Positions 21,114-32,026 are shown, numbered from the stretch's first letter. The stretch is DNA of 64,000 bases from Candidatus Enterococcus testudinis (GCF_002140915.1 NZ_NGKU01000001.1:2329380-2393379), one strand, 5' to 3'. A program made the numbers and translations. The notes: generated by a model not told the origin, from the sequence alone.

Positions 21114-21219
21114 GGGTATTTTCTAAAAAATATATATCGTCTTGGTCTTCAGAACAGCAAGAAACCGTCACCCATCTCCCACCACAGCAAAACAGATAAC
21201 GGCAATCACTCGTCATTGG

Positions 21220-21786
21220 TTAATTAAAAATATATGTATCCTTTTTAGCTAGGACACCTTGAATCGTTTCATTGATTACTTTAATGATCTGTTCATCTGA
21301 GGGTGCAATGATACCTGCTGACATCAAAGAAGCCAAACCTGTCACTACGATCCACGCACCATTGTGTAACGCTTCTACCGTATCTCCAGATAAATCATGA
21401 TACTTATCTTCCGATTGGACCAATGTTTTGAAATATTCTGATGAGAATTCATGCATCATTTCTCCGCCGCCATAATCGTCGATAAAAAGGGCGATGTATA
21501 AATTGTGTTTTTCTTGAGCGAAACGGATATAATTCAGACCTAAATCAACAAGCTTGTCCCCAGTTCTGACAACTGGAAAAACATTTTCCGATAAATCTTT
21601 GAAAACAGCTTCAACCAATGTGTTCTTCAAGTCCTGCATATTGTTGAACTCCAAATAGATTGGTTGTGTAGAAATTCCCATGTGTTTCGCGATGTTTCGA
21701 GCCGTAAAATTGCCGAATCCTTCTTTATTGATCAATTCGTACGCGGCCTTCAAAATGTGTTCTCTTGTATAGACCTTCCTTCGCAT
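21220..21786 (-). CDS. TetR/AcrR-family transcriptional regulator
   Basis: 188 residues. The N-terminal helix-turn-helix spans about residues 1-50 (REHILKAAYELINKEGF ... ARNIAKHMGISTQPIYLEF), the ligand domain follows. The start is the ATG at 21786, eight bases after GGGGG; the longer frame upstream has no ribosome site. It stands divergent to the ThrE genes at 22057-23261 and may control them, but no operator was identified. The effector is unknown. Confidence 0.87.
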   Translation of the reverse strand: MRRKVYTREHILKAAYELINKEGFGNFTARNIAKHMGISTQPIYLEFNNMQDLKNTLVEAVFKDLSENVFPVVRTGDKLVDLGLNYIRFAQEKHNLYIALFIDDYGGGEMMHEFSSEYFKTLVQSEDKYHDLSGDTVEALHNGAWIVVTGLASLMSAGIIAPSDEQIIKVINETIQGVLAKKDTYIFN

Positions 21787-22056
21787 CAAAAAATCCCCCT
21801 TTTTCTCTTTATTTAATTGTACATGAGAAAGAGAAATATTTAAAATGAAACACACCATTAGTTATCTTATTTATCAGCAGGAAGCATTTTTTTTGCGTCA
21901 ATCAATGAAAAAAAAGACAAAACGTATACGACCATCCCTGTATTGACGTTTTTTTGATTGGCTGAAAGTTATTTTTGATTCTTGTTCAAATAGAAAAGAA
22001 GCTGTACACTTAGACAAAAGATACTCATAGCAAACGAGTCATAAAGGAGCTTAGTG

Positions 22057-22815
22057 ATGGTGGAATCAAAAGAATTATTGCTGGAAACCTGCCTCTTAGC
22101 GGGAAAAATCATGATGGAAAATGGTTCAGAAGTTTACCGGGTGGAAGACACGATGAATCGTATCGCTGCCAATACGGGTGAAGCAGGCAGTATTAGCTAT
22201 GTCACTGCCACTGGTATTTTTATGGGATTGCGCAGCAGCCACTATGCGCAAGTTGAAAATGTCCATGATCGTGTGATCAACTTAGAAAAAATCGTCGCAG
22301 TCAACCGCTTGTCGCGAGAATATGCAGCCAAGGAGTTGTCGCTTTCTGCATTGCATGATGCACTGAAAGAGGTCAACCAGACAACACCAAGCTTCTCCTT
22401 CCCCCTTCAAGTCTTGAGTGCCGGAATCGTCAGCAGTACCTTGATGATCATTTTCGGTGGTCGCTGGTTTGACTTTGTTCCGACTTTTTTGATTGGTAGT
22501 ATCGGTTTCTTGATAGCCATATGGGTCAAAAAGAAGATTGATATCCGTTTTTTGGACATGTTCTGTGCTTCATTGGTGATTGGCAGTTTGGCGATTCTTG
22601 CCGTACAACTGCAGCTGGCAAACAATGTCGATAATTTGATCATTGGGGCTGTCATGCCTTTGGTTCCCGGGGTGGCGATCACCAACTCATTTCGTGATAT
22701 TCTTGCGGGCCATTTGATCAGTGGGATGGCTAGAGGCACTGAAGCAATCTTTACGGCGGCAGCAATCGGTGTGGGTATTGCCACCATCTTTACATTGGTA
22801 GGAGGGATCTCATGA
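22057..22815 (+). CDS. threonine/serine exporter ThrE, N-terminal half
   Basis: 252 residues. Corresponds to the PF06738 (DUF1212) part of ThrE exporters: a soluble N-terminal segment with ENGSEVYRVEDTMNRI and then five or so membrane helices. The ATG at 22057 lies seven bases after AAAGGAG. The downstream gene overlaps by four bases (ATGA) and supplies the second half, so the two probably form one exporter of small amino acids. Substrate inferred from family only. Confidence 0.88.
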   Translation: MVESKELLLETCLLAGKIMMENGSEVYRVEDTMNRIAANTGEAGSISYVTATGIFMGLRSSHYAQVENVHDRVINLEKIVAVNRLSREYAAKELSLSALHDALKEVNQTTPSFSFPLQVLSAGIVSSTLMIIFGGRWFDFVPTFLIGSIGFLIAIWVKKKIDIRFLDMFCASLVIGSLAILAVQLQLANNVDNLIIGAVMPLVPGVAITNSFRDILAGHLISGMARGTEAIFTAAAIGVGIATIFTLVGGIS

Positions 22816-23261
22816 CACTTTTGATCCAAATAGCCTTTAGTTTCATTAGTACCCTTGCCTTTGGTGTATTGACCAATATTCCTAAACGGGCATTATTGGC
22901 TACAGGTGTCGCTGGAACGATTGGCTGGATGATTTTTTGGGGATTGCAACAAAATGGTTACGGTATCGGCAGCGCGAATTTTTTGGCAGCCTTCGCTGTC
23001 GGCTGTGTCAGCATTTTTTTTTCGAGAAGGAAAAAGATGCCCATGATCATCTTCAACATCCCAAGCTTAGTGCCTTTGGTACCGGGGGGACCAGCCTATA
23101 AAGCGGTGAGAGAATTTGCGCTGGGAGATAATTTTGTCGGCCTAGAAAATTTAATGGTCGTTGTGATCACGGCAGGTGCTATTGCAGGCGGGTTTATGAT
23201 GACGAATGTTGTTGAAAAACTCGTGATACATTGGCAAACCAAACAAACACACTCATCTTGA
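22812..23261 (+). CDS. threonine/serine exporter ThrE, C-terminal half
   Basis: 149 residues with about four or five membrane helices, matching the ThrE_2 (PF12821) module: FNIPSLVPLVPGGPAYKAVREF is the conserved core. Translationally coupled to the preceding gene by the ATGA overlap. In actinobacteria the two modules are one protein; here, as often in Firmicutes, they are split. Confidence 0.88.
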   Translation: MTLLIQIAFSFISTLAFGVLTNIPKRALLATGVAGTIGWMIFWGLQQNGYGIGSANFLAAFAVGCVSIFFSRRKKMPMIIFNIPSLVPLVPGGPAYKAVREFALGDNFVGLENLMVVVITAGAIAGGFMMTNVVEKLVIHWQTKQTHSS

Positions 23262-23474
23262 AGGATGGAAGAAGTTTATGATTTGACTAAGAAATGACTT
23301 CAAATAATAATTTTTTATTATTTCAGCCTTTAGTACAATGCATTCAAACAGGCTTTCTTTTATAATCATGACAGAACTTACAAAACTGTTTGATAAATGT
23401 CATTTGTTTTACTAGCTTTTTTTGTTCTCACCCATTATAGTGAAATTAATGAAACATAAAGGAGATGAAGTCCT

Positions 23475-24074
23475 GTGAGTGTCGCAACTTCTCGTCGAAT
23501 CATTAACATGATCTCAATCATTGGTTTAGGTTTATCGATTGCATTGACGATATATTTTATCAATCTTGGTGTCTTTAAAGATATCAATGCGTTAAGAGGA
23601 TTGGTTGGCCACTCAGTCATACTAGGACCAATCATTTTTATATGTTTGCAAATATTGCAAGTCGTTGTTCCAATCATTCCCGGAGGTATTTCAAGTGCTG
23701 CCGGTGTCTTGATCTTTGGTCCATATATGGGGTTTGTGTATAACTATGTGGGCATTTGTATCGGTTCTGTCATCATCTTTTTACTTGGCCGCCGATATGG
23801 CAAACCATTTATTCTCAGTATGATCAGTGACAAAACATATGATAAATATATCGGCTGGTTAGACAACCAAAGCCGATTTGAAAAGCTGTTCGCCGTAGCA
23901 ATCTTCTTGCCTGTGGCACCAGATGACGCGCTTTGTTTAATGGCTGGTTTGACCAACATTTCTGTGAAAAAATTTACCTTGATCATTTTACTGGCAAAAC
24001 CAATTTCCATTTTCTTATACAGCATGGCATTGATTTATGGTGGTACTTTCTTGACCGGTTTATTGGGGGGTTGA
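23475..24074 (+). CDS. TVP38/TMEM64 family membrane protein
   Basis: 199 residues with about five or six hydrophobic segments and the family signature VPIIPGGISSAAGVLIFGPYMGF plus FLPVAPDDALCLMAGLT. Related to DedA proteins, some of which flip undecaprenyl phosphate or other lipids; the role here is unknown. The start is a GTG ten bases after AAGGAG. The preceding 213 bases contain only AT-rich imperfect hairpins. A long-stemmed terminator follows. Confidence 0.88.
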   Translation: MSVATSRRIINMISIIGLGLSIALTIYFINLGVFKDINALRGLVGHSVILGPIIFICLQILQVVVPIIPGGISSAAGVLIFGPYMGFVYNYVGICIGSVIIFLLGRRYGKPFILSMISDKTYDKYIGWLDNQSRFEKLFAVAIFLPVAPDDALCLMAGLTNISVKKFTLIILLAKPISIFLYSMALIYGGTFLTGLLGG

Positions 24075-24089
24075 TCCCACCCTTTTTTA

Positions 24090-24171
24090 GGAATCAACTG
24101 TGAGGAACGATCGCAAGTACTCAACTTCTTTTGGGCTTGTCTTGTTCTTTCCTCACCGTTGGTTCTTTTTT
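24090..24171 (+). terminator. terminator of TVP38-like gene
   Basis: Arms GAATCAACTGTGAGGAA (24091-24107) and TTCCTCACCGTTGGTTC pair with a few mismatches across a wide loop, then TTTTTT. Confidence 0.7.
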
Positions 24172-24223
24172 ATGTCCAAATGTTATATACTAAATGACAA
24201 CAACTTTTGTTAGGATGTGGCGC

Positions 24224-26026
24224 ATGAACTATCTAAAAAACAGTTTGATCAATACATGGGATTTTCTCCGGTCCAGCGATGCTTATTTTCGCGATGTGCT
24301 GTTGATGCACGGGGCTCTCTTATTTTTGGTGATTCCTATTCTTTCTGCTTCAACAAAGTTTGTCCTAAAGCGTGGTGGATTCCCTTACTTATCCTTTGAC
24401 AATATCGGCAGTATTTTCACCGATCATCCGATGGTGCTCTTTTCTTTGACAGTAATCTTGCTATTGATCTTGGTCGCAGTCTTCTTCGAGTTTACCTTTC
24501 TTTTGCTGAGTGTTTATTTTATTAAGAAACAACAGCCGATCAGTTTGAAACAATTGTTGCGAATGACACTCTTGCAGATCAAGAAATTGAGACCAATGAC
24601 CTTCTTGTTCTTCTTGTTTTATTTTCTCTTGGTTTTGCCGATCGGTGGTTTGAGTTTCAACTCTGATCTCCTTGCTAAAATCAAGATTCCAGCGTTTATC
24701 ATGGACTTTATCTTTGCCAATCGAGTCGTCATCATCGGTGCGGTATTGCTAGTTTATGTATTGCTGATTTATCTGGGTATTCGCGTTATTTTCGCTTTGC
24801 CGGAAATGATTTTGCGGGATCTGCCCTTTCGTCAGGCGATTCGCGAAAGCTTACAAGTCACCAAACGCCGATTCTTTGCAATCGTCGGTCAATTTGTCTT
24901 TATTGGTGGCAGCATTCTCTTGCTTTCGTCTATTGGCTTCACACTGCTGATTTCTTTGCAAGCATTGATTGAACGCTTTTTCCAGAGTGCTTCATTGTAT
25001 AGTGCTGTGTTCATTATGACTTTTCTGCAATTTATTTTGTTGCTGAACATTATATTATCGACAGTGGCTATTTTTTATATTATCGTTGATTTCATGGATG
25101 ATGAAGGATTTCTGCCTGCGATTCCTGCAAGTTTTCGTCAAGAATCAATTGCCTCAAAAAAGTTTTTGGGATTCGAAGGATTCTTATTCACCTTTATCAC
25201 GGTGCTGTTTGGTGTTGGCGTTAGCCTATACAACATGAACTACCTGACCTCTGCCGTTCGTGCCCAGCCGCTTACGATTTCTCATCGCGGCGTAAGTAAT
25301 GGAAAAGGGGTGCAAAACTCGCTTGAAGCATTGCGTTTGACGAGTGAAACCTATCATCCTGATTATGTCGAAATGGATGTGCAACAAACCAGCGATGGTG
25401 CGTTTATCGTATATCATGACTTTACGTTTCCACCATTGACTGGTGCCAAAGGAAAACCAGAACAATCCACCTTGGCCTATGCCCAGTCATTGACTGTCTC
25501 TGAGAACGGAGAAACAGCTGAGATTCCAACATTTGATGCCTATTTAGATTTGGCCAATCAACTTGATCAAAAACTGTTGGTAGAAATCAAAACACAAAAA
25601 AAAGGCGTTGACACTTTGGTTCAAAATTTCTTGAATCAATATCAAGAAGACTTGATTGCCAATGGGCATATCATGCAAAGTCTCACGTATAATGTTGTCG
25701 AAGAATTGAAAACACAAGCACCAACATTGGTGACTGGCTATATCATGCCATTCAATATCATTGGCCCGCCGATTACCAGCGCTGACTTTTTGACCATGGA
25801 GTTTAGTACCATCAATCGTAACTTCATCGCCTCCGCCAAAGCAGATGACAAAGATGTCTTTGTTTGGACACCTAATGACGCTGACGCGATCAGTCGCATG
25901 CGTTTCTATGGTGCAGATGGGATCATTACTGACCAGATGGAGATTTTGAATCAGGAAGTCAATATCAATATAGATGAGATGACCTATTCCGATAAACTGC
26001 TGAACTTCGTGATCGGTGTTGGATAA
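24224..26026 (+). CDS. membrane-anchored glycerophosphodiester phosphodiesterase
   Basis: 600 residues. The N-terminal 340 residues hold seven or eight membrane helices (the glycerophosphoryl diester phosphodiesterase membrane domain), followed by a GDPD catalytic domain starting at ISHRGVSNGKG. It probably cleaves glycerophosphodiesters such as lipid or lipoteichoic acid breakdown products at the membrane. The metal-binding Glu of the usual HRG..PEN motif is replaced by Gln364 (GVQNS), while His354 and EMDVQQTSDG are kept. The start at 24224 follows AGGA by eight bases; a TATACT at 24185-24190 would place transcription start after the more upstream ATG. Confidence 0.88.
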   Translation: MNYLKNSLINTWDFLRSSDAYFRDVLLMHGALLFLVIPILSASTKFVLKRGGFPYLSFDNIGSIFTDHPMVLFSLTVILLLILVAVFFEFTFLLLSVYFIKKQQPISLKQLLRMTLLQIKKLRPMTFLFFLFYFLLVLPIGGLSFNSDLLAKIKIPAFIMDFIFANRVVIIGAVLLVYVLLIYLGIRVIFALPEMILRDLPFRQAIRESLQVTKRRFFAIVGQFVFIGGSILLLSSIGFTLLISLQALIERFFQSASLYSAVFIMTFLQFILLLNIILSTVAIFYIIVDFMDDEGFLPAIPASFRQESIASKKFLGFEGFLFTFITVLFGVGVSLYNMNYLTSAVRAQPLTISHRGVSNGKGVQNSLEALRLTSETYHPDYVEMDVQQTSDGAFIVYHDFTFPPLTGAKGKPEQSTLAYAQSLTVSENGETAEIPTFDAYLDLANQLDQKLLVEIKTQKKGVDTLVQNFLNQYQEDLIANGHIMQSLTYNVVEELKTQAPTLVTGYIMPFNIIGPPITSADFLTMEFSTINRNFIASAKADDKDVFVWTPNDADAISRMRFYGADGIITDQMEILNQEVNINIDEMTYSDKLLNFVIGVG

Positions 26027-26027
26027 A

Positions 26028-26073
26028 GCATAAAAAACAGCTGATGCGCATTTGCATCAGCTGTTTTTTATGC
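26028..26073. terminator. perfect bidirectional terminator
   Basis: A perfect 20-base inverted repeat: GCATAAAAAACAGCTGATGC at 26028-26047 and its complement at 26054-26073, with a six-base loop. The A and T runs are inside the stem, so it works for both strands. It overlaps the last codons of the converging gene. Confidence 0.92.
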
Positions 26074-26277
26074 CGCATGAACCGCAGCATGGATGTTAGT
26101 AAAGGTCACGATCATGCGGTGATTGCTCTCAAAAACCAAGGTTTTGTCTTCTTCTTCACAAGCTGTGACAACAACCAACGCAGTGTTCAAATATAACTTT
26201 TCCACGACGCCGATGACTTGTTTCTTCGTACCTACGGGATGACAATAGTAAGTTTGGCCAATTTCGATTTGTTCCAT
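26068..26277 (-). CDS. small conserved-looking protein, paralogue of 55227-55454
   Basis: 69 residues. The core IEIGQTYYCHPVGTKKQVIG is clearly related to VLGKAYECKPVGIQRRIIG in the gene at 55227-55454, and the rest aligns at lower identity, so the two are paralogues of a family I cannot name. It is soluble, beta-rich in appearance and keeps one Cys and a PVG motif. A GAGGTGAGCAT ribosome site precedes the ATG. Its stop codon lies inside the bidirectional terminator stem. Confidence 0.7.
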   Translation of the reverse strand: MEQIEIGQTYYCHPVGTKKQVIGVVEKLYLNTALVVVTACEEEDKTLVFESNHRMIVTFTNIHAAVHAA

Positions 26278-26490
26278 ATGCTCACCTCAAAAAATCTTTT
26301 TTCATATGGATATAATAACAAATAAACGCACAAATGAAAACGCTTTTTAAACAAAAAAAGTATTTTTTTATTTTGGCTATTTTCCATGACAATTGGGTGA
26401 CAAATTCGTTCGCTATGTCTCTCGCTGCTGTTCGTGAAATTGTTTAGCCCATGTATTATACTGAAGGAAATCAATCGAGGAGTGGTCATC
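26278..26490. other. intergenic stretch before the 24-residue peptide gene
   Basis: AT-rich in the first half. It must hold the divergent promoters for 26068-26277 and for the peptide at 26491; TATACT at 26457-26462 is a candidate -10 for the latter, with only a weak -35. Confidence 0.35.
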
Positions 26491-26565
26491 ATGCCAATCG
26501 TACAAACAGTCGTCATTTTATTGTTGTCCGCTGCATTGCTATTCGGGCTAAAAGAAAATCACTGA
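26491..26565 (+). CDS. 24-residue hydrophobic peptide
   Basis: MPIVQTVVILLLSAALLFGL then KENH: a single membrane helix with a short charged tail. A GAGGAG ribosome site lies eight bases before the ATG, and a perfect terminator begins six bases after the stop. It is far below the usual annotation limit. Small stand-alone membrane peptides may be regulators, toxins of type I systems or fitness factors; there is no evidence to choose. Confidence 0.6.
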   Translation: MPIVQTVVILLLSAALLFGLKENH

Positions 26566-26571
26566 TATTTA

Positions 26572-26623
26572 TAAAAAAAAGTCCTGTTATCACACACGTT
26601 GATGTGTGATAACAGGACTTTTT
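26572..26623. terminator. strong bidirectional terminator before pgi
   Basis: AAAAAGTCCTGTTATCACACA at 26576-26596 pairs perfectly with 26603-26623; six-base loop; A and T runs at the ends. It serves both pgi (minus) and the peptide gene (plus). Confidence 0.95.
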
Positions 26624-26634
26624 CAGCTTTACGC

Positions 26635-27981
26635 TTATAGACGTTCGTTCAATTCTTTGGCAAGATCTTCAAAACCTGGTTTGCCAAGTAAGGCGAACAT
26701 GTTTTTCTTGTACGCTTCTACCCCTGGTTGGTCAAATGGATTAACGCCATTCAAGTAGCCAGAGATTGCAACTGCGATTTCAAAGAAATACATTGTATAG
26801 CCTAATGTATAAGCATCCATCGTTGGGATTTTCACCAATAGGTTTGGTACATCGCCATCTGTATGGGCCAATAATGTACCTTCAAACGCTTTTGTATTAA
26901 CGAAGTCGACTTCTTTTCCTTGCAAGTAGCCTAAACCATCTAGGTCAGCTTCTTGGGTAGGAATCGTGATCGATTTACGTGGTTTTTCCACTTTCACGAC
27001 TGTTTCAAAAATATTTCGGCGACCTTCTTGAATATATTGTCCAAGTGAGTGCAAATCAGTTGAGAAGTTGGCACTTGAAGGATAAATGCCTTTTTGGTCT
27101 TTCCCTTCAGATTCTCCGAATAATTGTTTCCACCATTCAGAGAAGTATTGCATGCCTGGTTCGTAGTTGATCAACAATTCAGTCACTTTGCCTTTACGGT
27201 AAAGGATGTTACGCATTGCTGCATATTGGTAAGCTTCATTTTTTTCAAGGTCATCTGTCGCATACGCATCACTTGCATCAGCAGCCCCTTGCATCAAGGC
27301 ATCGATATCTGCACCTGTAGCGGCAATTGGCAATAAACCAACAGCTGTCAGTACAGAGAAACGGCCGCCAATATCATCAGGGATCACGAATGTTTCCCAG
27401 TTTTCGGCATCTGCTTCAACTTTCACAGCCCCTTTGGCTTTATCAGTTGTTGCGTAGATCCGTTTGTTGGCTTCTTCTTTGCCGTATTTTTCGATCAAGC
27501 GTTCTTTGAAGACACGGAATGCAATTGCAGGTTCAGTCGTTGTACCTGATTTAGAGATAACATTTACTGAGAAATCACGTTCGCCGATGATATCGATCAA
27601 ATCTGCTAAATAAGTAGAAGAGATTGAATTCCCTGCGAAAAAGATTTGCGGTGCTTTACGTTCTTCTTTACCGACTAAGTTGTAGAAAGAATGATTCAAG
27701 AAATCGATGGCCGCTTTGGCACCTAAATATGAACCACCAATACCGATAACAACTAATACTTCAGAGTCAGATTGGATTTTTTCTGCTGCTTGTTTGATTC
27801 GAGCAAATTCATCTTTATCGTAATTTTTAGGTAGGTCGATCCACCCTAAAAAGTCGCTGCCAGCGCCTGTTCCTTCTCGTAATTGTTTGTCTGCTGCTGT
27901 GACTTGACTTTGCATGTAACCCAATTCGTATTCATTGACGAAAGGGGCAACTTTCGAATAGTCAAACTTGATGTGTGACAT
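26635..27981 (-). CDS. pgi: glucose-6-phosphate isomerase
   Basis: 448 residues. Interconverts glucose 6-phosphate and fructose 6-phosphate. Signature parts: [35 protein letters not shown] and [16 protein letters not shown], with [13 protein letters not shown] near residue 285. The start is the ATG at 27981, seven bases after AAGGAGG; the longer frame begins before the ribosome site. Its promoter is at 28023-28051. Confidence 0.97.
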   Translation of the reverse strand: MSHIKFDYSKVAPFVNEYELGYMQSQVTAADKQLREGTGAGSDFLGWIDLPKNYDKDEFARIKQAAEKIQSDSEVLVVIGIGGSYLGAKAAIDFLNHSFYNLVGKEERKAPQIFFAGNSISSTYLADLIDIIGERDFSVNVISKSGTTTEPAIAFRVFKERLIEKYGKEEANKRIYATTDKAKGAVKVEADAENWETFVIPDDIGGRFSVLTAVGLLPIAATGADIDALMQGAADASDAYATDDLEKNEAYQYAAMRNILYRKGKVTELLINYEPGMQYFSEWWKQLFGESEGKDQKGIYPSSANFSTDLHSLGQYIQEGRRNIFETVVKVEKPRKSITIPTQEADLDGLGYLQGKEVDFVNTKAFEGTLLAHTDGDVPNLLVKIPTMDAYTLGYTMYFFEIAVAISGYLNGVNPFDQPGVEAYKKNMFALLGKPGFEDLAKELNERL

Positions 27982-28022
27982 GATTTGTCCTCCTTGAAAA
28001 AATAGTTTTTCATACATTACCT

Positions 28023-28051
28023 ACTTTACGTTTTTTTTCAATATTTTTCAA
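28023..28051 (-). promoter_or_regulatory. promoter of pgi
   Basis: Minus strand TTGAAA (28046-28051), 17 bases, TAAAGT (28023-28028). Confidence 0.65.
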
Positions 28052-28083
28052 GTCATTCCTTATCTTTCGCCTGTTAGGTCTTT

Positions 28084-29439
<1,356 letters not shown>

Positions 29440-29565
29440 TTACCTCCTTTAAGATATTCTCTATTTTATAGAAATTTTCAGAAATTGCACGCTTTTTTTT
29501 ATAATTGTCAGAATTTTTTATCAATTCCAGCTTAATGGCTACCTCTACTGCTGCCAGAAGGGATA

Positions 29566-29574
29566 TGTTACAAT
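29566..29574 (+). promoter_or_regulatory. extended -10 before flavoprotein gene
   Basis: TGTTACAAT: a TGn extension followed by TACAAT, about 20 bases before the start codon. No clear -35. Confidence 0.45.
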
Positions 29575-29592
29575 GCAACAGAGGTGAATGAA

Positions 29593-30852
29593 ATGAACAA
29601 AAACTACGATGTCATCGTTGTTGGCGCTGGTACGAGCGGCATGATGGCTGCCATCACGGCGGCGCAACAAGGTGCCCGCGTATTATTGATAGAAAAAAAT
29701 AAAAAAATCGGCAAAAAACTGTTATTGACTGGTGGAGGACGTTGTAACGTCACCAATAACCGGCCTGTGGATGACTTGGTCGCCCACATACCGGGAAATG
29801 GCAAGTTCCTTTACAGCACTTTTTCTCAATTTAATAACTTTGATGTTATGACCTTCTTCAATGATCTAGGGGTCGCTTTAAAAGAAGAAGACCATGGCAG
29901 AATGTTTCCAGTCACGGATAAATCAAAAACGATCGTGGAAGCCTTACTAAACACAATCAATGAGCAAGAAGTCACATTATTGACGAATACCGTTGTGACC
30001 AAACTTATCCATGATGGTCAGCAAATTCGCGGTGTCAGGACGGAGTTGGAAGAATTTTCAGCCCCAAGTGTCATTCTTACGACTGGTGGCCGCACATACC
30101 CTTCTACCGGTTCAACTGGGGATGGGTACAAAATGGCAAAAAAAGTCGGCCACACGATCACGCCGTTATATCCAACGGAGTCTCCTTTGATCTCAGAGGA
30201 TGAATTTATTCAAGCACGCACACTGCAAGGCATCTCCTTACAAGACATTGATTTGACGGTCTTGAATGCCCAAAGAAAACCAGTGGTCACCCATACGATG
30301 GACCTGTTGTTCACCCATTTCGGTGTATCTGGTCCGGCAGCATTACGCTGTTCTTCCTTTGTCAACATTGCGTTAAAAGATGGTCCGGTATCAGTCGTCA
30401 TTGACAGCTATCCGCAACAAACCATTGCTGCTTTGACCGCATCACTTCAAGAAGCCGCACAATCGAAAAAGCAATTGAACAATGCCCTAAGCGGATTCTT
30501 ACCTGAGCGACTCATGACGTTCTTTATCGACAGACTCGGCTTAAGTGAGATGATTGCCGAAAAGGTTCCTTTAGACGGATTGATCGCGCTGGCGACATTG
30601 ATGAAGGGGTTTGAGATCAATATCGTACGTACCTTTCCGATTGAAAAATCTTTTGTGACTGGTGGCGGGATCCATTTGAAAGAAATCAATCCCAAAACAA
30701 TGGAGAGCAAAAAAATCAACGGCCTATATTTTGCCGGTGAATTGATTGATATCAATGGCTACACAGGTGGTTTTAATATAACCGCTGCTTTTTGTACCGG
30801 CCATGTTTCCGGCAAGAACGCTGCTGAAACAGCCAGTTACTTTGCCTATTAA
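29593..30852 (+). CDS. HI0933/YhiN-family FAD-dependent oxidoreductase
   Basis: 419 residues. The N-terminus YDVIVVGAGTSGMMAAITAAQ is an FAD-binding Rossmann motif, followed by KKIGKKLLLTGGGRCNVTNN, which is diagnostic of the HI0933/BaiN-like family. The C-terminus has GLYFAGELIDINGYTGGFN, the second FAD contact. Substrate unknown. The ATG at 29593 is chosen because the AGAGGTG that would start an upstream GTG is itself the ribosome site. Confidence 0.92.
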   Translation: MNKNYDVIVVGAGTSGMMAAITAAQQGARVLLIEKNKKIGKKLLLTGGGRCNVTNNRPVDDLVAHIPGNGKFLYSTFSQFNNFDVMTFFNDLGVALKEEDHGRMFPVTDKSKTIVEALLNTINEQEVTLLTNTVVTKLIHDGQQIRGVRTELEEFSAPSVILTTGGRTYPSTGSTGDGYKMAKKVGHTITPLYPTESPLISEDEFIQARTLQGISLQDIDLTVLNAQRKPVVTHTMDLLFTHFGVSGPAALRCSSFVNIALKDGPVSVVIDSYPQQTIAALTASLQEAAQSKKQLNNALSGFLPERLMTFFIDRLGLSEMIAEKVPLDGLIALATLMKGFEINIVRTFPIEKSFVTGGGIHLKEINPKTMESKKINGLYFAGELIDINGYTGGFNITAAFCTGHVSGKNAAETASYFAY

Positions 30853-30877
30853 CGGCACCAATAAAATATATCCCCAC

Positions 30878-30912
30878 AAAAGGACCTGACACATGTGTTG
30901 GGCCCTTTTGCT
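30878..30912 (+). terminator. terminator of flavoprotein gene
   Basis: AAAAGGACC-TG-ACAC, loop, GTGT-TG-GGCCCTTTT: an imperfect stem followed by a short T-rich stretch. Confidence 0.6.
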
Positions 30913-30918
30913 TATTAG

Positions 30919-30947
30919 TTGGCGATTCATACAAGAAAGCGTACACT
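30919..30947 (+). promoter_or_regulatory. promoter of LacD-like gene with cre-like overlap
   Basis: TTGGCG (30919-30924), 17 bases, TACACT (30942-30947). The -10 overlaps AGAAAGCGTACAC, which matches the CcpA consensus at most fixed positions, so glucose control is possible. Confidence 0.6.
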
Positions 30948-30979
30948 TAAGCTATCTAAGAGTAGGGAGTGAATCTGCC

Positions 30980-32017
30980 ATGAAACGAATATCCAGAGGA
31001 AAATTTGAAAAAATGCAAAAATTAGCCAATGAAGATGGTGTGATTGCCGCATTGGCCATTGACCAAAGAGGCTCAATGAAGAAGATGATGAAAGCCGCCA
31101 CCGGTCCAGATAATTTTACAATGGATCATATCTACGAATATAAAAAGTTGGTTTCTCAAGAATTGACGAAATATGTCAGCAGTATTTTATTAGATGAAGA
31201 ATATGGATTTCAGGGAATCGAAGCCAAAAATCCGCAAGCAGGCTTGATTTTATCCTATGAAAAAACGGGCTATGACGTCAATACGCCTGGCAGATTACCT
31301 GAGATTTTGCCAAATGAGTCATTGCAGCGTCTTGTCAAAAAAGGGGCCGATGCTGCCAAAGTATTGGTCTATTATAATCCTGATGAACCGCAAGAGATTC
31401 TGGATACAAAACATGCCTTTTTAGAGCGCTTGGGGACTGAAGCACAAGCAGCTGATATTCCACTATTTGTGGAACCTATCGTTTATGATGACGAGATCAC
31501 CGATGAGGTCTCTCCTGCATTTGCCAAGATCAAACCAAGCAAGGTCATTCGTACGATTCAAGAATTGACCAAGGATCAATACCATATCGATATTCTCAAA
31601 GTGGAAGTACCAGTCCAATTCAATCTTGTTGAAGGATTTCAAAAAGAAGGCTTAGAAGCGGTCTATACACAAGAAGAAGCGGCAAATTATTTCAAAGAAG
31701 CCAGTGAAGCGGCGACTCGTCCCTTTATCTATTTAAGTGCTGGCGTCCCAGCAAATGTCTTCCGAGATGAGTTGGCGTTTGCCGGAGCCCACGGTGCCAA
31801 ATTCTCTGGTATTCTGGGTGGACGGGCGACTTGGCGAGATAGTGTCGACATCTACGGGAAACAAGGGGCCACGGCTTTGATTGAATGGTTAGATACCCAA
31901 GGCAAAGAAAATGTTGAGGAATTAAACGCCATTTTGAAACAATATGCCACACCTTGGTATGAATGTTATGGCGGGTTAGACAATATCGAGGTCTTTGATC
32001 TTGACGTAATGGTTTAA
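30980..32017 (+). CDS. lacD: tagatose-1,6-bisphosphate aldolase, LacD-like
   Basis: 345 residues. Class I aldolase splitting tagatose 1,6-bisphosphate into two triose phosphates. Visible parts: IAALAIDQRGSMKKMM, ILLDEEYG, and the Schiff-base segment IDILKVEVPVQF. It is a little longer than the LacD of lactose operons (about 326) and is not next to other lac genes, so it may be a stand-alone aldolase with wider specificity. The ATG at 30980 follows GGGAG; the in-frame extension covers the promoter. Confidence 0.88.
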   Translation: MKRISRGKFEKMQKLANEDGVIAALAIDQRGSMKKMMKAATGPDNFTMDHIYEYKKLVSQELTKYVSSILLDEEYGFQGIEAKNPQAGLILSYEKTGYDVNTPGRLPEILPNESLQRLVKKGADAAKVLVYYNPDEPQEILDTKHAFLERLGTEAQAADIPLFVEPIVYDDEITDEVSPAFAKIKPSKVIRTIQELTKDQYHIDILKVEVPVQFNLVEGFQKEGLEAVYTQEEAANYFKEASEAATRPFIYLSAGVPANVFRDELAFAGAHGAKFSGILGGRATWRDSVDIYGKQGATALIEWLDTQGKENVEELNAILKQYATPWYECYGGLDNIEVFDLDVMV

Positions 32018-32026
32018 CAGACAGAC

